A DNA stretch of 57,521 nucleotides from Burkholderiales bacterium Ga0077543 (GCA_001464055.1 LNET01000061.1:1-57521); one strand, 5' to 3'; positions 11,193 to 20,242 are shown, counted from the stretch's first letter. A program made the numbers and translations. The notes: generated by a model not told the origin, from the letters alone.

Positions 11193-12170
11193 CTAGGCCT
11201 TGCGCCGCCAGGCCAGCAGCCCGGCCAGCCCGCCCAGCGCCAGCCACAGCGTGCCGGCTTCGGGCACCGGCGCCAGGAACTGCGTGCCCCACTGCCAGGA
11301 ATAGTGCACCTGCGGCGTGATGTCGGCGCCCAGCGCGTCGAAGAAGCGCAGGTCCACCAGGCCGGCGCTGTTGCTGAAGTTGCCGCTGGCGTTCGCCAAG
11401 CCGTCCCGGGCGGCGCTGGCCTGGCTCTGCAGCGTCAAGGTGCTGCTCAAGTCCAGGCTGTCGCCAATGGCGATACCGCTCAGCGCCACCGGCAGCGTCA
11501 GGCCGTCCAGCACAGGCCGGAATTCGCTGACGGCGGGCCCGATCGACTCCAGCACTTGCCGCGAGCTCAGGGTGCCGCTAGCGAAGCTGGCCGATGTACC
11601 CCAGGAACCGAAGGGCCGGAGGAAGGCGCGGTAGCCCACTTCGTTGATGGCCGCGGTGGATCGCCCCGATGCGGCGGCGTTCAGCGTGCCCGCCAGCTGG
11701 AAGCTGAACACCGCGCTGGCCGGCACCGTTCCGCCCAGGAAGGTCCAGCGGTCGTCCCAGCTGCTGGTGGTGGCTGCGATCAGGTTGACCTGCGCCACGC
11801 TGGATGTGGTGCTGGCGCGCAGGATGCCGCCCAGGTTCGACCCGCTGGCTGCGCTGTTGCCTTGAAGGCCTGGCGCCAAGTTGAAGTTGCAGCTTTCGCT
11901 GAGCGCGCCCTGCCCGCGCAGCAGGGTGGTGCCGCAGCTGGTGAGCTGAAGCTGGACGAGGCTGGCCGGTGCGGCCGGCAGCCCCTGCGCCTGTGTGGCC
12001 ACGGCCCCACTCGCCAGCGCCATGGGCACCACGATCGCCCGCCACGCGGGCCAGCGGGCCAGTGCCCACCGCGCGGGTCCTAGGGGTGCGGCCTGCCGAG
12101 CAGGCCGGTGGGGCCAGGCAGTGGCCGTTGCTGATGGGCTGGGTTCATGGGTCTGCAAGCATGGGTTCAT
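11193..12170 (-). CDS. PEP-CTERM sorting domain protein 2
   Basis: Exported 325-aa protein. The N-terminal region is long and Arg/Pro-rich before the signal-like segment AIVVPMALASGAVATQAQG (about residues 46-63). The C-terminus is a PEP-CTERM tail of slightly divergent form, PVPEAGTLWLALGGLAG ending WRRKA. The mature part is Ser/Ala/Thr-rich and beta-like (SCGTTLLRGQGALSESCNF, FSFQLAGTLNAAASG), with no recognisable enzyme motif. The ATG at 12170 has a strong AGGAGG nine bases upstream, which decides the start. It is convergent with the transglycosylase gene and divergent from the SARP-like gene. Confidence 0.82.
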   Translation of the reverse strand: MNPCLQTHEPSPSATATAWPHRPARQAAPLGPARWALARWPAWRAIVVPMALASGAVATQAQGLPAAPASLVQLQLTSCGTTLLRGQGALSESCNFNLAPGLQGNSAASGSNLGGILRASTTSSVAQVNLIAATTSSWDDRWTFLGGTVPASAVFSFQLAGTLNAAASGRSTAAINEVGYRAFLRPFGSWGTSASFASGTLSSRQVLESIGPAVSEFRPVLDGLTLPVALSGIAIGDSLDLSSTLTLQSQASAARDGLANASGNFSNSAGLVDLRFFDALGADITPQVHYSWQWGTQFLAPVPEAGTLWLALGGLAGLLAWRRKA

Positions 12171-12390
12171 GGCGGGTTTCCTCCTGAAGCGGGCCCCGAC
12201 CGTTCGGGGCACGGCACCAGTGTTGGCAACAGGCGTTCCCTGGCCGTTCCGCCAGTGCCCGCCCGGGCCTCCTCCTGCGTGCTGGCAGCCTGTGCCTTCA
12301 ACCCGATGGGGGAAAGCGCAGCGCCGGGGTGCAAGGGCACGGGTGCCCGGGCCTGCCACGGCGACGCCAGGCTTGGCAAGATGCCGGGCC

Positions 12391-15240
12391 ATGCCGCACC
12401 CCGCATCTGACCCTGCCGAACTGCGCCTGTTCGGGCCACCGGCCCTGCTGCGCGGGGCCGAAGCGCAGCCCCTGCGGCCGGAGCTGCCCATGCGCCTGCT
12501 GGGGCTGCTGGCGGCTTCGCACAGGCCCTGGCCGCGCGAAGCCGTGGCGGCGCTGTTCTGGCCCGAAGCCAGCGGTGAAGCCGCACGCCGCAACCTGCGC
12601 AAGGCCTTGTTCAGGCTGCGCGAATGGCTGCAGGGCCAGGGGGTGGACTGGGCCGCCGCCGGCCCGCTGCTGCAGTGGCCCGGCGCCAGCGATCTGCAAC
12701 GCGCTCAGGCGGCCTGCGACGCCGGCCAGCCCGTGCAGGCCATTGCTTGCATCAGCGGCCTGCTGCTGCAGGGGCTGGACGGCGGCAGCCCGGGTTTCCA
12801 GGCCTGGCTGGACGCGGAGCGCGCGCGCTGGGCCGCCCACTGGCGCGCCCTGGTGCTGCAGCAGGCCGCCGCCGGGCTGCCGGCCCACCAGCTGCTGCCC
12901 TGGACGGCCCGGCTGCTGGCCGAAGACCCGCTGGACGAAGGCGCGGCCCGCGCACACGCGCTGGCGCTGGAACGCGACGGCCAGCAGCAACAGGCGCGGC
13001 GCGTGCACGCGCTGTGGCGCCAGCAGATGTGGGACGAGCTGGGCCTGCACACGCCCGCAGCCTTCTGGGCCCAGCCTGCGCCGGCCCCGGGGGCCCCCAC
13101 CCTGGCCCGGCCCCGCGTGGCCAGCGCCTGGCCCGAATACCTGACACCGCTGGTGGGCCGGCAGACTGAACTGCAGCAACTGCGGGATTGGGCGCAAGGC
13201 CCGGCCGGCCTGCTGGCCCTGGTGGGCCCACCCGGCTGCGGCAAGACGCGCCTGGCCACGGCCCTGGCAGCCAGCCTGGGCCCGGCTGAAGGCGCGGCCC
13301 CCGCGGTGGCAGACCGGCGGCTGGCCTTCGTGGACATCGACAGGCTGCCCGCCAGCACCGAAGACAGCACGGCAGCCGCCCAGGACGCGCTCACACCCGC
13401 CATCGCCCAGGCCCTGGGCCTGGCCCTGGCCGAAGGCGAACAGCAGCAAAGCCACCTGCTGGCCGCGCTGCAAGACGAGCCCACGCTGTTGGTGCTGGAC
13501 AGCTTCGAGCACCGCCTGGGCGACCTGCCGCTGCTGGCACGCCTGTGTGGCGTGCCGGGCCTGCACGTGCTGGTGACGAGCCGCGTGCGCCTGCCGCCCG
13601 CGCTGGGCGGCGAGCTGCGGCTGGACGGCCTGGCCGTGGACCTCCCGGCCGTGCCTGCCGCAGCGGCCGAAAGCGAAGCCCTGCAGCTTTTCCACCAGCG
13701 TTGCCCGGGCCTGGCGCCCGCCGTCCTGGCCGATGCCGACCGCCTGTGCCGGCTGCTGCAGGGCCAGCCCCTGGCCATCGAGCTGGCAGCGCGCACCTGT
13801 CGCAGCCTGGCACCGGCCGACCTGCTGCAGACGCTGCAGGGCGACCTGGCCCAGCTGGCCGCGCACGCGCCCGACCTGCCGCCGCGCCAGCGCAGCCTGC
13901 GTGCCAGCTTCGAAGCGCATTGGCTGCAGCTGCCGGCGGGCCTGCGCCGCGTCGCGGCCCGGCTGGCGGTGCTGCGCGCGGACTTCAGCCCCTTCACCGC
14001 CCGCGCCGTGGCCGCGGCCAGCGATGCCGATCTGGCCGCGCTGTGCGACCACCATGCGCTGCGGCCCTCGGCTGGCGGCCAGCGCCTGCACTGGCACCCC
14101 TTCCTGCGCGATTTCCTGCGCGAAGCCAGCCCGGCCAGGCTGGCCAACGACCCCGGCCTGCAGGCCGAGCACGAAGCCGCCCGCCGCGCGCTGTGCCAGC
14201 ACTTCGCCAGCCAGCTGCGGCGCCTGGGCGCCGATGAAACCCGCCCCAGCCGCGCTGCGCTGCGCTACCTGGCCGACGAGGCCGACAACCTGGCCGCCGC
14301 CTTCGGCGAAGCGCTGGCGCTGCAGGACGTGCCCGCCCAGCGCACCCTGGCCGAGGCGCTGACCCTGCACCACGAATTCCAGGCCCGCTGCCTGCAGGGC
14401 GCGGCCGTGCTGCAGCCCTGCAGCGACCCGCTGGTGACGCTGCTGCGCGCCCGCCTGCTGCACTGGGCCGCCCCGGCCGAGGCCGAAGCCGTGGCCGCGC
14501 CGGCCCATGCCCAGCTGCAGGCCGCGGGCGACGAAGCCGGCCTGGTGGCAGCAGCCCGCGTGCGCGCGCTGATCGCCTGGCGGCGCGGCGCACTGGCAGA
14601 AGCCCAGGCCTGGTGCCGCGAAGGCCTGGCGCGCCTGGCGCCGGGCGCGCTGGCGCAGCGCGCCATCCTGCTGGACGGCCTGGGCCTGGTGCTTCAAAGC
14701 CAGGGCGACAGTGCCGGTGCACGCGCCGCCTTCGCCGAGGCGCTGGCCCTGAACGACGCGGTGGGCAACGAAATGCAGGCCGCGCAGAACCTCATCAACC
14801 TGGCCTTGGACGCCCGCGCGCTGGACGCCCCACGCGCCTGCGCCCTGGCCACCCGGGCGCTGGCGCTGTGCCGGGAAATCGGCTTTCGTCATTACGAACC
14901 GCATGCGCAGGTGGCACTCTCCCTGGCCCTGACGGCGGCAGGCCAGGCTGCCGAAGCACTGGCGGTGGTGCATGCCGCGCTGGCCCTGACGCGCAGTTCA
15001 GGCGACGGCTACGCCGAGTGCTGGGCCGGCCTGGCCCTTGCCCAGGCCCAGGCGGCCCTGGGCGACGTGGCTGCGGCGCGCGCGGCCTGTGCCGCCGCCC
15101 TGGCCCAGGCGCTGCGGCTGGGCGATGCCAGCCTGATGGCCCAGCACCTGGCGCAGGCCGGTTTGCCGGCACGGCCGGGCCAGCCGCTGGGCGAACGCGT
15201 GCACGAAGCGCTGGGCCTGCTGGCCCGGCCAGCGGCCTGA
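12391..15240 (+). CDS. SARP/AfsR-like transcriptional regulator with NTPase and TPR domains
   Basis: Cytoplasmic regulator of 949 aa. Residues 1-95 resemble the winged-helix DNA-binding domain of AfsR/DnrI-type activators (ELRLFGPPALLRG, LPMRLLGLLAASHRPWPREAVAALFWP, RRNLRKALFRLREWL). A helical BTAD-like part follows (LLAEDPLDEGAARAHALALERDG, HALWRQQMWDELG). An NTPase domain starts near 245 (YLTPLVGRQTELQQLRDW) with Walker A VGPPGCGKTRLA near 278 and Walker B TLLVLDSFEHR. The rest is Ala/Leu-rich helical repeats of TPR type. The ATG at 12391 is chosen because it opens the winged-helix domain; upstream sequence in frame to 11995 is the antisense of PEP-CTERM protein 2. Ligand and targets are unknown. 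Confidence 0.85.
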   Translation: MPHPASDPAELRLFGPPALLRGAEAQPLRPELPMRLLGLLAASHRPWPREAVAALFWPEASGEAARRNLRKALFRLREWLQGQGVDWAAAGPLLQWPGASDLQRAQAACDAGQPVQAIACISGLLLQGLDGGSPGFQAWLDAERARWAAHWRALVLQQAAAGLPAHQLLPWTARLLAEDPLDEGAARAHALALERDGQQQQARRVHALWRQQMWDELGLHTPAAFWAQPAPAPGAPTLARPRVASAWPEYLTPLVGRQTELQQLRDWAQGPAGLLALVGPPGCGKTRLATALAASLGPAEGAAPAVADRRLAFVDIDRLPASTEDSTAAAQDALTPAIAQALGLALAEGEQQQSHLLAALQDEPTLLVLDSFEHRLGDLPLLARLCGVPGLHVLVTSRVRLPPALGGELRLDGLAVDLPAVPAAAAESEALQLFHQRCPGLAPAVLADADRLCRLLQGQPLAIELAARTCRSLAPADLLQTLQGDLAQLAAHAPDLPPRQRSLRASFEAHWLQLPAGLRRVAARLAVLRADFSPFTARAVAAASDADLAALCDHHALRPSAGGQRLHWHPFLRDFLREASPARLANDPGLQAEHEAARRALCQHFASQLRRLGADETRPSRAALRYLADEADNLAAAFGEALALQDVPAQRTLAEALTLHHEFQARCLQGAAVLQPCSDPLVTLLRARLLHWAAPAEAEAVAAPAHAQLQAAGDEAGLVAAARVRALIAWRRGALAEAQAWCREGLARLAPGALAQRAILLDGLGLVLQSQGDSAGARAAFAEALALNDAVGNEMQAAQNLINLALDARALDAPRACALATRALALCREIGFRHYEPHAQVALSLALTAAGQAAEALAVVHAALALTRSSGDGYAECWAGLALAQAQAALGDVAAARAACAAALAQALRLGDASLMAQHLAQAGLPARPGQPLGERVHEALGLLARPAA

Positions 15241-15268
15241 AGCTGATGTCTGGTGCCTGGCTGGGCCT

Positions 15269-16735
15269 TCAGCCGGCCGCCGCAGCCATCAGCCGCGGCA
15301 GGTTGGCCATCGCCGCGATGGCGCTTTCCTTGTAGCGCGCCAGCACGGCCAGCTTGGCGGTGTCGTCGGGGGCCACCTGGCTCATCAGGCGGCCGAAGCC
15401 GTCGAGGCGGCTTTCGCGCATCCAGTGGCGCAGGGCCTTGTCCTGCCCCCAGCGGAACTGGTTCTGCATGCCCACGGCCACCGCGCGCGGGTAGTCGGCC
15501 AGGGTGTGCGGGAAGGGCACCGTGGCGCAGACGGCGTTCTTCGCCGCCGTGTCGGGGTAGGCCTCGTCGTGCGCTTCCACGTACGCGATGGCCGCCGCGC
15601 TGAAGGCTGGCTGCGGCAGCCGCACGATCTGCAGCACGATGCGGCCCGGGCTGCCGGGCGGCCCGTCGTGGAAGATCGGCAGCACCGGCCGCGGCGCCAC
15701 GGCCGAGGCCGTGCAGTCGATGAAGAGCGCGTCGGCCGGCAACGCCGCCTCGCCGCCGTCCAGCACCAGGCGGCCGGGCGCCACGCGCTGCACATGCCCC
15801 AGGCGCACGATGTTCTGCAAGGTGCGCAGCGCCGCCACTTCGGCCGTGCTGACGGTGGCCAGATGGAACATCGTCGGCATGCGGCCGGTATCCACGCGCA
15901 GCAGCGCGCCGCAGGCTTCCAGCCGCAGGTACAGGTCTTCCACCGAGGTGGCCGCGCCGAAGGCGGCCATCTGCTCGGCCTGGCTGCCGATGGCCTCGAA
16001 GAAGAACTCCGGCGCCGGCTGCGTGGTGATGCGATTGACCAGCCAGGCCTCGCGCGGCTTGACCCAGGTGATGGCCGATGCCGGCACGCCCGTGCCCAGC
16101 AGCCACAGCGCGGTGTCCATGGCCGTCTTGCCGGCACCGATGACGACATAGTGGCGCGGCAGTGGCGCCCCGGCCCCGCCCTCGGCCAGGCCGGGCAGGG
16201 CGTTGGGCGCCACCAGCCGCGCCCCGGGCTCGACCTGGAAGCGCGGCGTGTGCGTGGCCGGGATGTCCGGTCCGAGATAGCGCGCGTCGACGATCTTGCG
16301 GCGCACGTTCACGCGCTGCACGACGCCCGTCAGCAGGTTCTCGATGCGCGGGCCTTCGGGGCCGTCCTCGAGCACCTGGCTCATCGGGTGCCAGGCCACG
16401 CGCCCGCTGGGCAGCAGGGTGTGCTGCAGCACGCTGTCGAAGTAGGCGCAGATTTCGGCGCCGGTGGCCAGCTCGTACAGGCCCGCGTTGAGGCCGGCGC
16501 TGTCCTTGCGGCCGCTGCCCAGGGCCTGGGAGTTGACGCCGTAGAAGGCCGAAGGTTGGTGCAGGGTGACGAAGGGGTAGGCGTGGTTCCAGTGCCCGCC
16601 GGGCTTGCCGCGCCGGTCGACCAGGGTGATGTGCGCGCCGCTCTGGCCGAGCAGGGTGTCGGCGAAGGCCAGGCCTGACGTGCCGGCGCCGATGACGAGG
16701 TAGTCGGTGTCGATGGGGGTGGTGTCGGTTGGCAT
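15269..16735 (-). CDS. FAD/NAD(P)-dependent oxidoreductase, flavin-monooxygenase-like
   Basis: 488-aa flavoprotein. The N-terminus has the dinucleotide-binding motif LVIGAGTSGLAFADTLL (residues 13-29), then a basic/aromatic FAD-contact region RGKPGGHWNHAYPFVTLHQPSAFYGV typical of flavin-containing monooxygenases and related reductases. A second Rossmann motif, VVIGAGKTAMDTALWLL, near residue 197 should bind NADPH. No signal peptide. Both nucleotide motifs are intact. Substrate cannot be told from sequence. It is convergent with the SARP-like gene, 28 bp apart. Confidence 0.85.
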   Translation of the reverse strand: MPTDTTPIDTDYLVIGAGTSGLAFADTLLGQSGAHITLVDRRGKPGGHWNHAYPFVTLHQPSAFYGVNSQALGSGRKDSAGLNAGLYELATGAEICAYFDSVLQHTLLPSGRVAWHPMSQVLEDGPEGPRIENLLTGVVQRVNVRRKIVDARYLGPDIPATHTPRFQVEPGARLVAPNALPGLAEGGAGAPLPRHYVVIGAGKTAMDTALWLLGTGVPASAITWVKPREAWLVNRITTQPAPEFFFEAIGSQAEQMAAFGAATSVEDLYLRLEACGALLRVDTGRMPTMFHLATVSTAEVAALRTLQNIVRLGHVQRVAPGRLVLDGGEAALPADALFIDCTASAVAPRPVLPIFHDGPPGSPGRIVLQIVRLPQPAFSAAAIAYVEAHDEAYPDTAAKNAVCATVPFPHTLADYPRAVAVGMQNQFRWGQDKALRHWMRESRLDGFGRLMSQVAPDDTAKLAVLARYKESAIAAMANLPRLMAAAAG

Positions 16736-16827
16736 CCCTGCAAGGCTAACCGGCCTCTTGGGGTTCGCCCACTTCAGCCATCAACGGTTTTTGCGTCCGC
16801 TGGGCTGAGTTGCCGCGTTCCAGGGGT

Positions 16828-17243
16828 TCAGGAGGGGTGCCCCAATCGCGCGAAGTCAGCGACCTTGCGGGTGACGACGGTCATGTTGTGCACCATCGCG
16901 GTGGCAGCGATCAGGGCATCACGATCTTATCTGGGGTCAGGAACATGCAGCGCAGCGCAGCGCTGTGCAGCGCTGTGCCACGGCAGTATCCACCGGTAGA
17001 ACGCGGCCTGAGAACGCTGGCAACACATGCTGGTGCAACCATGCCCTGAGCAAGGCCCCCTGCTGGGGGTCGCGGCCCTGCACCAGCAGAACGCCGGTTT
17101 CCAGTTCGAAAATCATGATGGCCGAAACAAGGAAGGAGCGAATCGGCTGGAACCCCCAAGGCCCATGCCGCCACGTTTCGGTCAGCCTTGCCCGCCTTGG
17201 CCTTGCGCAGTGCAGAGATGACGTGGGTGTCGAGGACGAACAT
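16828..17243 (-). pseudogene. decayed PIN-domain (VapC/FitB-like) toxin gene
   Basis: The reading frame of a PIN-domain toxin is broken. It begins MFVLDTHVISALRKAKAGKADRNVAAW (ATG at 17243) with the first catalytic Asp. It shifts frame near 17125 into SAIMIFELETGVLLVQGRDPQQGALLRAWL. It is disrupted again around 16940-16985 by a GCAGCGC-type slippage repeat with in-frame stops, and resumes as DALIAATAMVHNMTVVTRKVADFARLGHPS and stop at 16828. The total length, 416 bp, is about that of an intact PIN gene (about 138 codons) but not divisible by three. No convincing antitoxin was found upstream. Confidence 0.75.
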
Positions 17244-17410
17244 CAGCCCAGATCTGCAGGCCGGGCCAGGCGGCACAGGAGCGGGGGTCGAACGCGACCC
17301 CATGGATGCCGCGCGGGCTCGGCTTTCCAATCAGCGCCCGATGGCTGTGCGCGACTTCCACCCCTTCGCGCAGCGTGCCGGCATCGAAACCGAAGCTGAC
17401 GGCAACCCGG

Positions 17411-17453
17411 AGCTGTGGTTCAAACCACAGCTTCGCTACGCTCCTGCCGGAGC
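17411..17453. repeat. tandem palindromes
   Basis: AGCTGTGGTT and AACCACAGCT with a two-base centre form a 22-bp palindrome (17411-17432). A second small hairpin, GCTCC-TGCC-GGAGC, follows at about 17440-17453. They lie in the roughly 300-bp gap between the PIN pseudogene and PEP-CTERM protein 3, where I see no gene. They could be a REP-like element or the operator of the lost toxin operon. Confidence 0.5.
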
Positions 17454-17503
17454 GCACTTGCGCGTGCACCAGCTCGCGAGGACCGACAGTGTCCAGGCTC
17501 CGC

Positions 17504-17531
17504 GCCCCTGCCCCCGACAGGGGGCTGGGGC
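17504..17531. terminator. strong GC hairpin downstream of PEP-CTERM protein 3
   Basis: Arms of 12 bases (GCCCCTGCCCCC and its near-perfect complement GGGGGCTGGGGC) with loop GACA lie 18 bp beyond the stop of the PEP-CTERM gene. This is a likely transcription terminator for the minus-strand gene, although without a T tract. Confidence 0.6.
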
Positions 17532-17549
17532 GCCCGAAGCGCCGAGGCC

Positions 17550-18197
17550 TCAGCGTGCCCGCTTGCGGCGGGCCAGCAGCAGGGCGCCCAGGCCCATCAG
17601 CATCAGGGCATAGGTCTGGGGCTCCGGGATTGCAGCGGCCACATCACCGGGGAGCACAGCTACGGCAAGAAACGCGGAGCCCTGGACGCCGAAGTCCTGG
17701 AAGCCATCGTTGGCGACGAAGAACCACGCGCCACTGGGATCCGGCGCGAACACCGTACCGGACCAATAGCTGACGGACTGCACACCGTCAAACTGACCCG
17801 ACAGCCCGGCAAAGCTGCTGCCCACACTGTTCCAGATCGACTTGTACTGGTTCAGGGCTCCTGCCGCCGCCCCGCCGTCGCCAGTGGGCAGCACCCAGCC
17901 CGTCAGGCCCGATGCCGCTAAGCCAGCCGATGCTGCCAAAGCCTGTGCCGAGCCTGACGCTGCGGCCGCGCTCCAGGTGCCGGTGCCCAGGTTCCAGTTG
18001 TTCAGAATCGTGATGTCCAGCGTGGTGTCGTAGAAGTACGTGCACTTGCCCGGGCCTGTCGCCGTGCAGGTGGCACTGGGCGCGCCCGTGGCGTCCCGCC
18101 CCTGAAACGCTGCTTGGGCCGTGCCTGACACGCCCATCAGTGCGCCCATCAGCGCGGCCGTCGTTGCCGCTGCTGCGGCCTGGTGATTCAAACGCAT
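17550..18197 (-). CDS. PEP-CTERM sorting domain protein 3
   Basis: Exported 215-aa protein. Its signal peptide is HQAAAAATTAALMGALMGVSGTAQA, and its tail is AIPEPQTYALMLMGLGALLLARRKRAR, a canonical PEP-CTERM with the common PEPQTYALMLMGLG signature. The mature part has a DUF1566/Lcl-like flavour: TGWVLPTGDGGAAAGALNQYKSIWNSVG, VQSVSYWSGTVFAPDPSGAWFFVANDGFQ. Such domains occur in surface adhesins and fimbrial tip proteins. The ATG at 18197 has GAGGGAG seven bases upstream. It is probably secreted and processed by an exosortase encoded elsewhere. Confidence 0.87.
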   Translation of the reverse strand: MRLNHQAAAAATTAALMGALMGVSGTAQAAFQGRDATGAPSATCTATGPGKCTYFYDTTLDITILNNWNLGTGTWSAAAASGSAQALAASAGLAASGLTGWVLPTGDGGAAAGALNQYKSIWNSVGSSFAGLSGQFDGVQSVSYWSGTVFAPDPSGAWFFVANDGFQDFGVQGSAFLAVAVLPGDVAAAIPEPQTYALMLMGLGALLLARRKRAR

Positions 18198-18276
18198 TGC
18201 AAGACTCCCTCGAAAGCTTGGATGGCAGACGCTTGGAGCGTTCCCACGTGAGCGCGCCCCGATCTACCTTCCCCCG

Positions 18277-18313
18277 CCCCCGATCTGGGGGGCTCCGGGG
18301 GGCTGCACCCCCC
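18277..18313. other. G/C-run hairpins in the leader of PEP-CTERM protein 3
   Basis: CCCC-CGATCT-GGGG and GGGGGG-CTGCA-CCCCCC can each form a hairpin about 80-115 bp upstream of the PEP-CTERM start. The rest of the 288-bp gap (18198-18485) shows no gene. A regulatory role is only a guess. Confidence 0.3.
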
Positions 18314-18485
18314 AGGTAAGTGCTTCGACATCGTCGACCGGGCAGTGCGGCGACCCAGCGACGCCGTCGGCCACGCACTGCGACGGCTGGAGTTCTCGCG
18401 CCGGCCATGAACGGCTGGTCGTCTCGCGGCCAGATGGCCGACCTTCAATCCATGCAGGTGCCCTTGTTCGCTTTGGACGGGGTGT

Positions 18486-18890
18486 CTATGCCTTGGCCAG
18501 CAGTTGAGCCCCACTGAGCTTGGCGGCGCTCTTGTCGAAGGTCCACAGCGGCTGTTCGTTGGCCTGGGTGACCAACGCGACGTGAAGGCAGTCAGCGAAG
18601 TCTGCCGAGTTCTTGCGGAACAACTGCAGCGCCACCTCGAGTGCTCGCTCGGATTCGAAGCTCAGCTCGGCTGCAGAAAGCAGGCTGGACAGTGTCAGCA
18701 GCACCTCGCTCTTCGCGAACCCGAAGCCGGACCTCAGAACCCACTCGAGTTCCAGCACGACGGTCACTGGAACAAACAGCGTCAGGCCCTGGCTGACGCA
18801 GCGGCTGATCAGCCGCTTCGCCGCAGCGAGTTGCGCGGCGTCGTCCTGGACGATGTAGCGCACCAGGACGTTGGTGTCGAGCGCCGCCAT
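18486..18890 (-). CDS. vapC: PIN-domain ribonuclease toxin, VapC family
   Basis: 134-aa toxin of the PIN nuclease fold, expected to cleave RNA. The four acidic positions look intact: Asp in MAALDTNVLVRYIVQDD, Glu in VVLELEWVLRS, Asp in NSADFADCLHVALV and Asp in LWTFDKSAAKL. The length is normal. It lies 13 bp downstream of an AbrB-type antitoxin on the same strand, the standard toxin-antitoxin order. The pair is intact, in contrast to the broken PIN gene 1.2 kb away. Confidence 0.92.
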   Translation of the reverse strand: MAALDTNVLVRYIVQDDAAQLAAAKRLISRCVSQGLTLFVPVTVVLELEWVLRSGFGFAKSEVLLTLSSLLSAAELSFESERALEVALQLFRKNSADFADCLHVALVTQANEQPLWTFDKSAAKLSGAQLLAKA

Positions 18891-18903
18891 GTGTGTGCCG
18901 AAA

Positions 18904-19125
18904 TCAGCGCCAGGGGTTCATGTCTTCGACACTGACGCTCTTGCCCTTCGGTGCCTTGAGCATGCCGGCCATGTCGAGGATGGACTTGGACTTGACCCGG
19001 ACGATGATGGTGCCGTCCGGCATGACCGACCAGACCAGGCGCGTGCCCGGCTTGGCATCGACGAGAGCCCGGATGTCGGCGGGCACGGTGGTCTGCCCCT
19101 TCGTAGTGATGGTGGATTCCGTCAT
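18904..19125 (-). CDS. vapB: AbrB/SpoVT-fold antitoxin, VapB-like
   Basis: 73-aa DNA-binding antitoxin. MTESTITTKGQTTVPADIRALVDAKPGTRLVW is a swapped-hairpin AbrB N-terminus. The C-terminal tail, MLKAPKGKSVSVEDMNPWR, would wrap the toxin. The ATG at 19125 has AGGAG eight bases upstream; the longer frame to 19230 contains the promoter and is rejected. The protein should neutralise the downstream PIN toxin and repress the operon. Confidence 0.9.
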   Translation of the reverse strand: MTESTITTKGQTTVPADIRALVDAKPGTRLVWSVMPDGTIIVRVKSKSILDMAGMLKAPKGKSVSVEDMNPWR

Positions 19126-19150
19126 GGCGCTGCTCCTTACTAAGGGAAAG

Positions 19151-19156
19151 ATTGTA
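19151..19156 (-). promoter_or_regulatory. -10 element of the antitoxin-toxin operon
   Basis: On the minus strand the sequence reads TACAAT, 26 bp before the antitoxin ATG, in an AT-richer patch of an otherwise GC-rich region. No clear -35 is seen, as expected if transcription is autoregulated. Confidence 0.4.
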
Positions 19157-19237
19157 ATGCGCACCATCGGCATCCTGGGCTGACCGCTGCGGGTTGTCGA
19201 GTGGCCGACCCGCTGCGCTGTCGCCTGCATCCCGTGC

Positions 19238-20242
19238 TCAACCCGCCTTCAGCTCCCGCACCTTCTGCACCGCCACCGCGGCGGCGGCGGTGCGCGTCTC
19301 CACGCCCAGCTTCTCGAAGATGCGTTCCAGGTGCTTCTTCACCGTGGCCGGGCTCGTGCCCAGGATGTCGCCGATGTCTCGGTTGGTCTTGCCCTTCACC
19401 ACCCAGTACAGCACCTCGCTTTCGCGCAGCGTCAGGCGCAAGGCCAGCATGGTGGCTTCCACGGTGGCGGCGTCGCTCACCTCGCGCAGCACCACCAGCC
19501 AGTCTTCGTCGCTGGTGCGGCCCTGCAGCGTGCACACCAGTTGGCGTGCGCCGCGCGCCACGCTCAGCGGCTTGTGTTCGGGCTGGGCCACGGCGCCCTG
19601 CAGCCAGGCCAGCAGTGGCGCGGGCACGCGGTCGGCGGCGGCGTCGGGCGGGGCGATGTCGAAGTAGGCCGGCAGCCAGCGCCGCGCCAAGGGGGTTTGC
19701 CACACCAGGCGGGCGCCGTCGTTCAGCAGCCCCGCGCTTTCCAAGCCCACCAGGCGCACGGCGATGGTGGCGTGGCCATAGGCGTCCAGCGCATTGCGCG
19801 CCTGCCGCGCCTGCCGGGCGCCGCGCATGTGCACGCCCATGCGCGCGATGACTTCGGCGGCGCGGATGGGCTTGGTGACGTAGTCCACGCCGCCGGCTTC
19901 GAAGGCGGCGAGCACGTGTTCGGTGTCGGTCAGGCCGGTCATGAAGATGATGGGGATGTGCGCCGTCTCGGGCCCGGCCTTCAGCCGCCGCGCCACTTCG
20001 AAGCCGTCGAGGCCGGGCATCACCGCGTCCAGCAGCACGATGTCGGGTTCGGCCTGCAGCGCGCGCTGCAGTGCGGTGGCGCCGTCGGTGGCCACCAGCA
20101 CGGTGTAGCCGGCTTCGTCCAGCGCGTCGTGCAGCACGGCCAGGTTGTCGGGCACGTCGTCGACGATCAGCACCAGGCCCAGCGGGGCCTGCATGGCGTG
20201 CAGGGCCGGCCGCGCCAGGGGGCTGCCGGATTCAGTCGACAC
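19238..20242 (-). CDS. response regulator, REC plus LuxR-type HTH
   Basis: 334-aa two-component regulator. Residues 20-140 are a receiver domain with phosphoacceptor Asp72 (IVLLDAVMPGLDG), acidic pair DD28-29 and Lys in YVTKPI. A middle region of about 110 residues has a possible sensory fold. The LuxR/NarL HTH at about 265-325 reads LTLRESEVLYWVVKGKTNRDIGDILGTSPATVKKHLERIFEKLGV. The GTG at 20242 is chosen because it overlaps the end of the upstream kinase gene by 11 bases; ATG at 20194 is a possible alternative. It is almost certainly the output partner of the transporter-kinase fusion. Confidence 0.9.
   Translation of the reverse strand: MSTESGSPLARPALHAMQAPLGLVLIVDDVPDNLAVLHDALDEAGYTVLVATDGATALQRALQAEPDIVLLDAVMPGLDGFEVARRLKAGPETAHIPIIFMTGLTDTEHVLAAFEAGGVDYVTKPIRAAEVIARMGVHMRGARQARQARNALDAYGHATIAVRLVGLESAGLLNDGARLVWQTPLARRWLPAYFDIAPPDAAADRVPAPLLAWLQGAVAQPEHKPLSVARGARQLVCTLQGRTSDEDWLVVLREVSDAATVEATMLALRLTLRESEVLYWVVKGKTNRDIGDILGTSPATVKKHLERIFEKLGVETRTAAAAVAVQKVRELKAG

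Noticed and set aside
17182..17469. Minus frame upstream of the broken PIN gene as its antitoxin
   Set aside because: The translation does not resemble Phd, AbrB, RHH or other antitoxins, and it contains the palindromic repeats.
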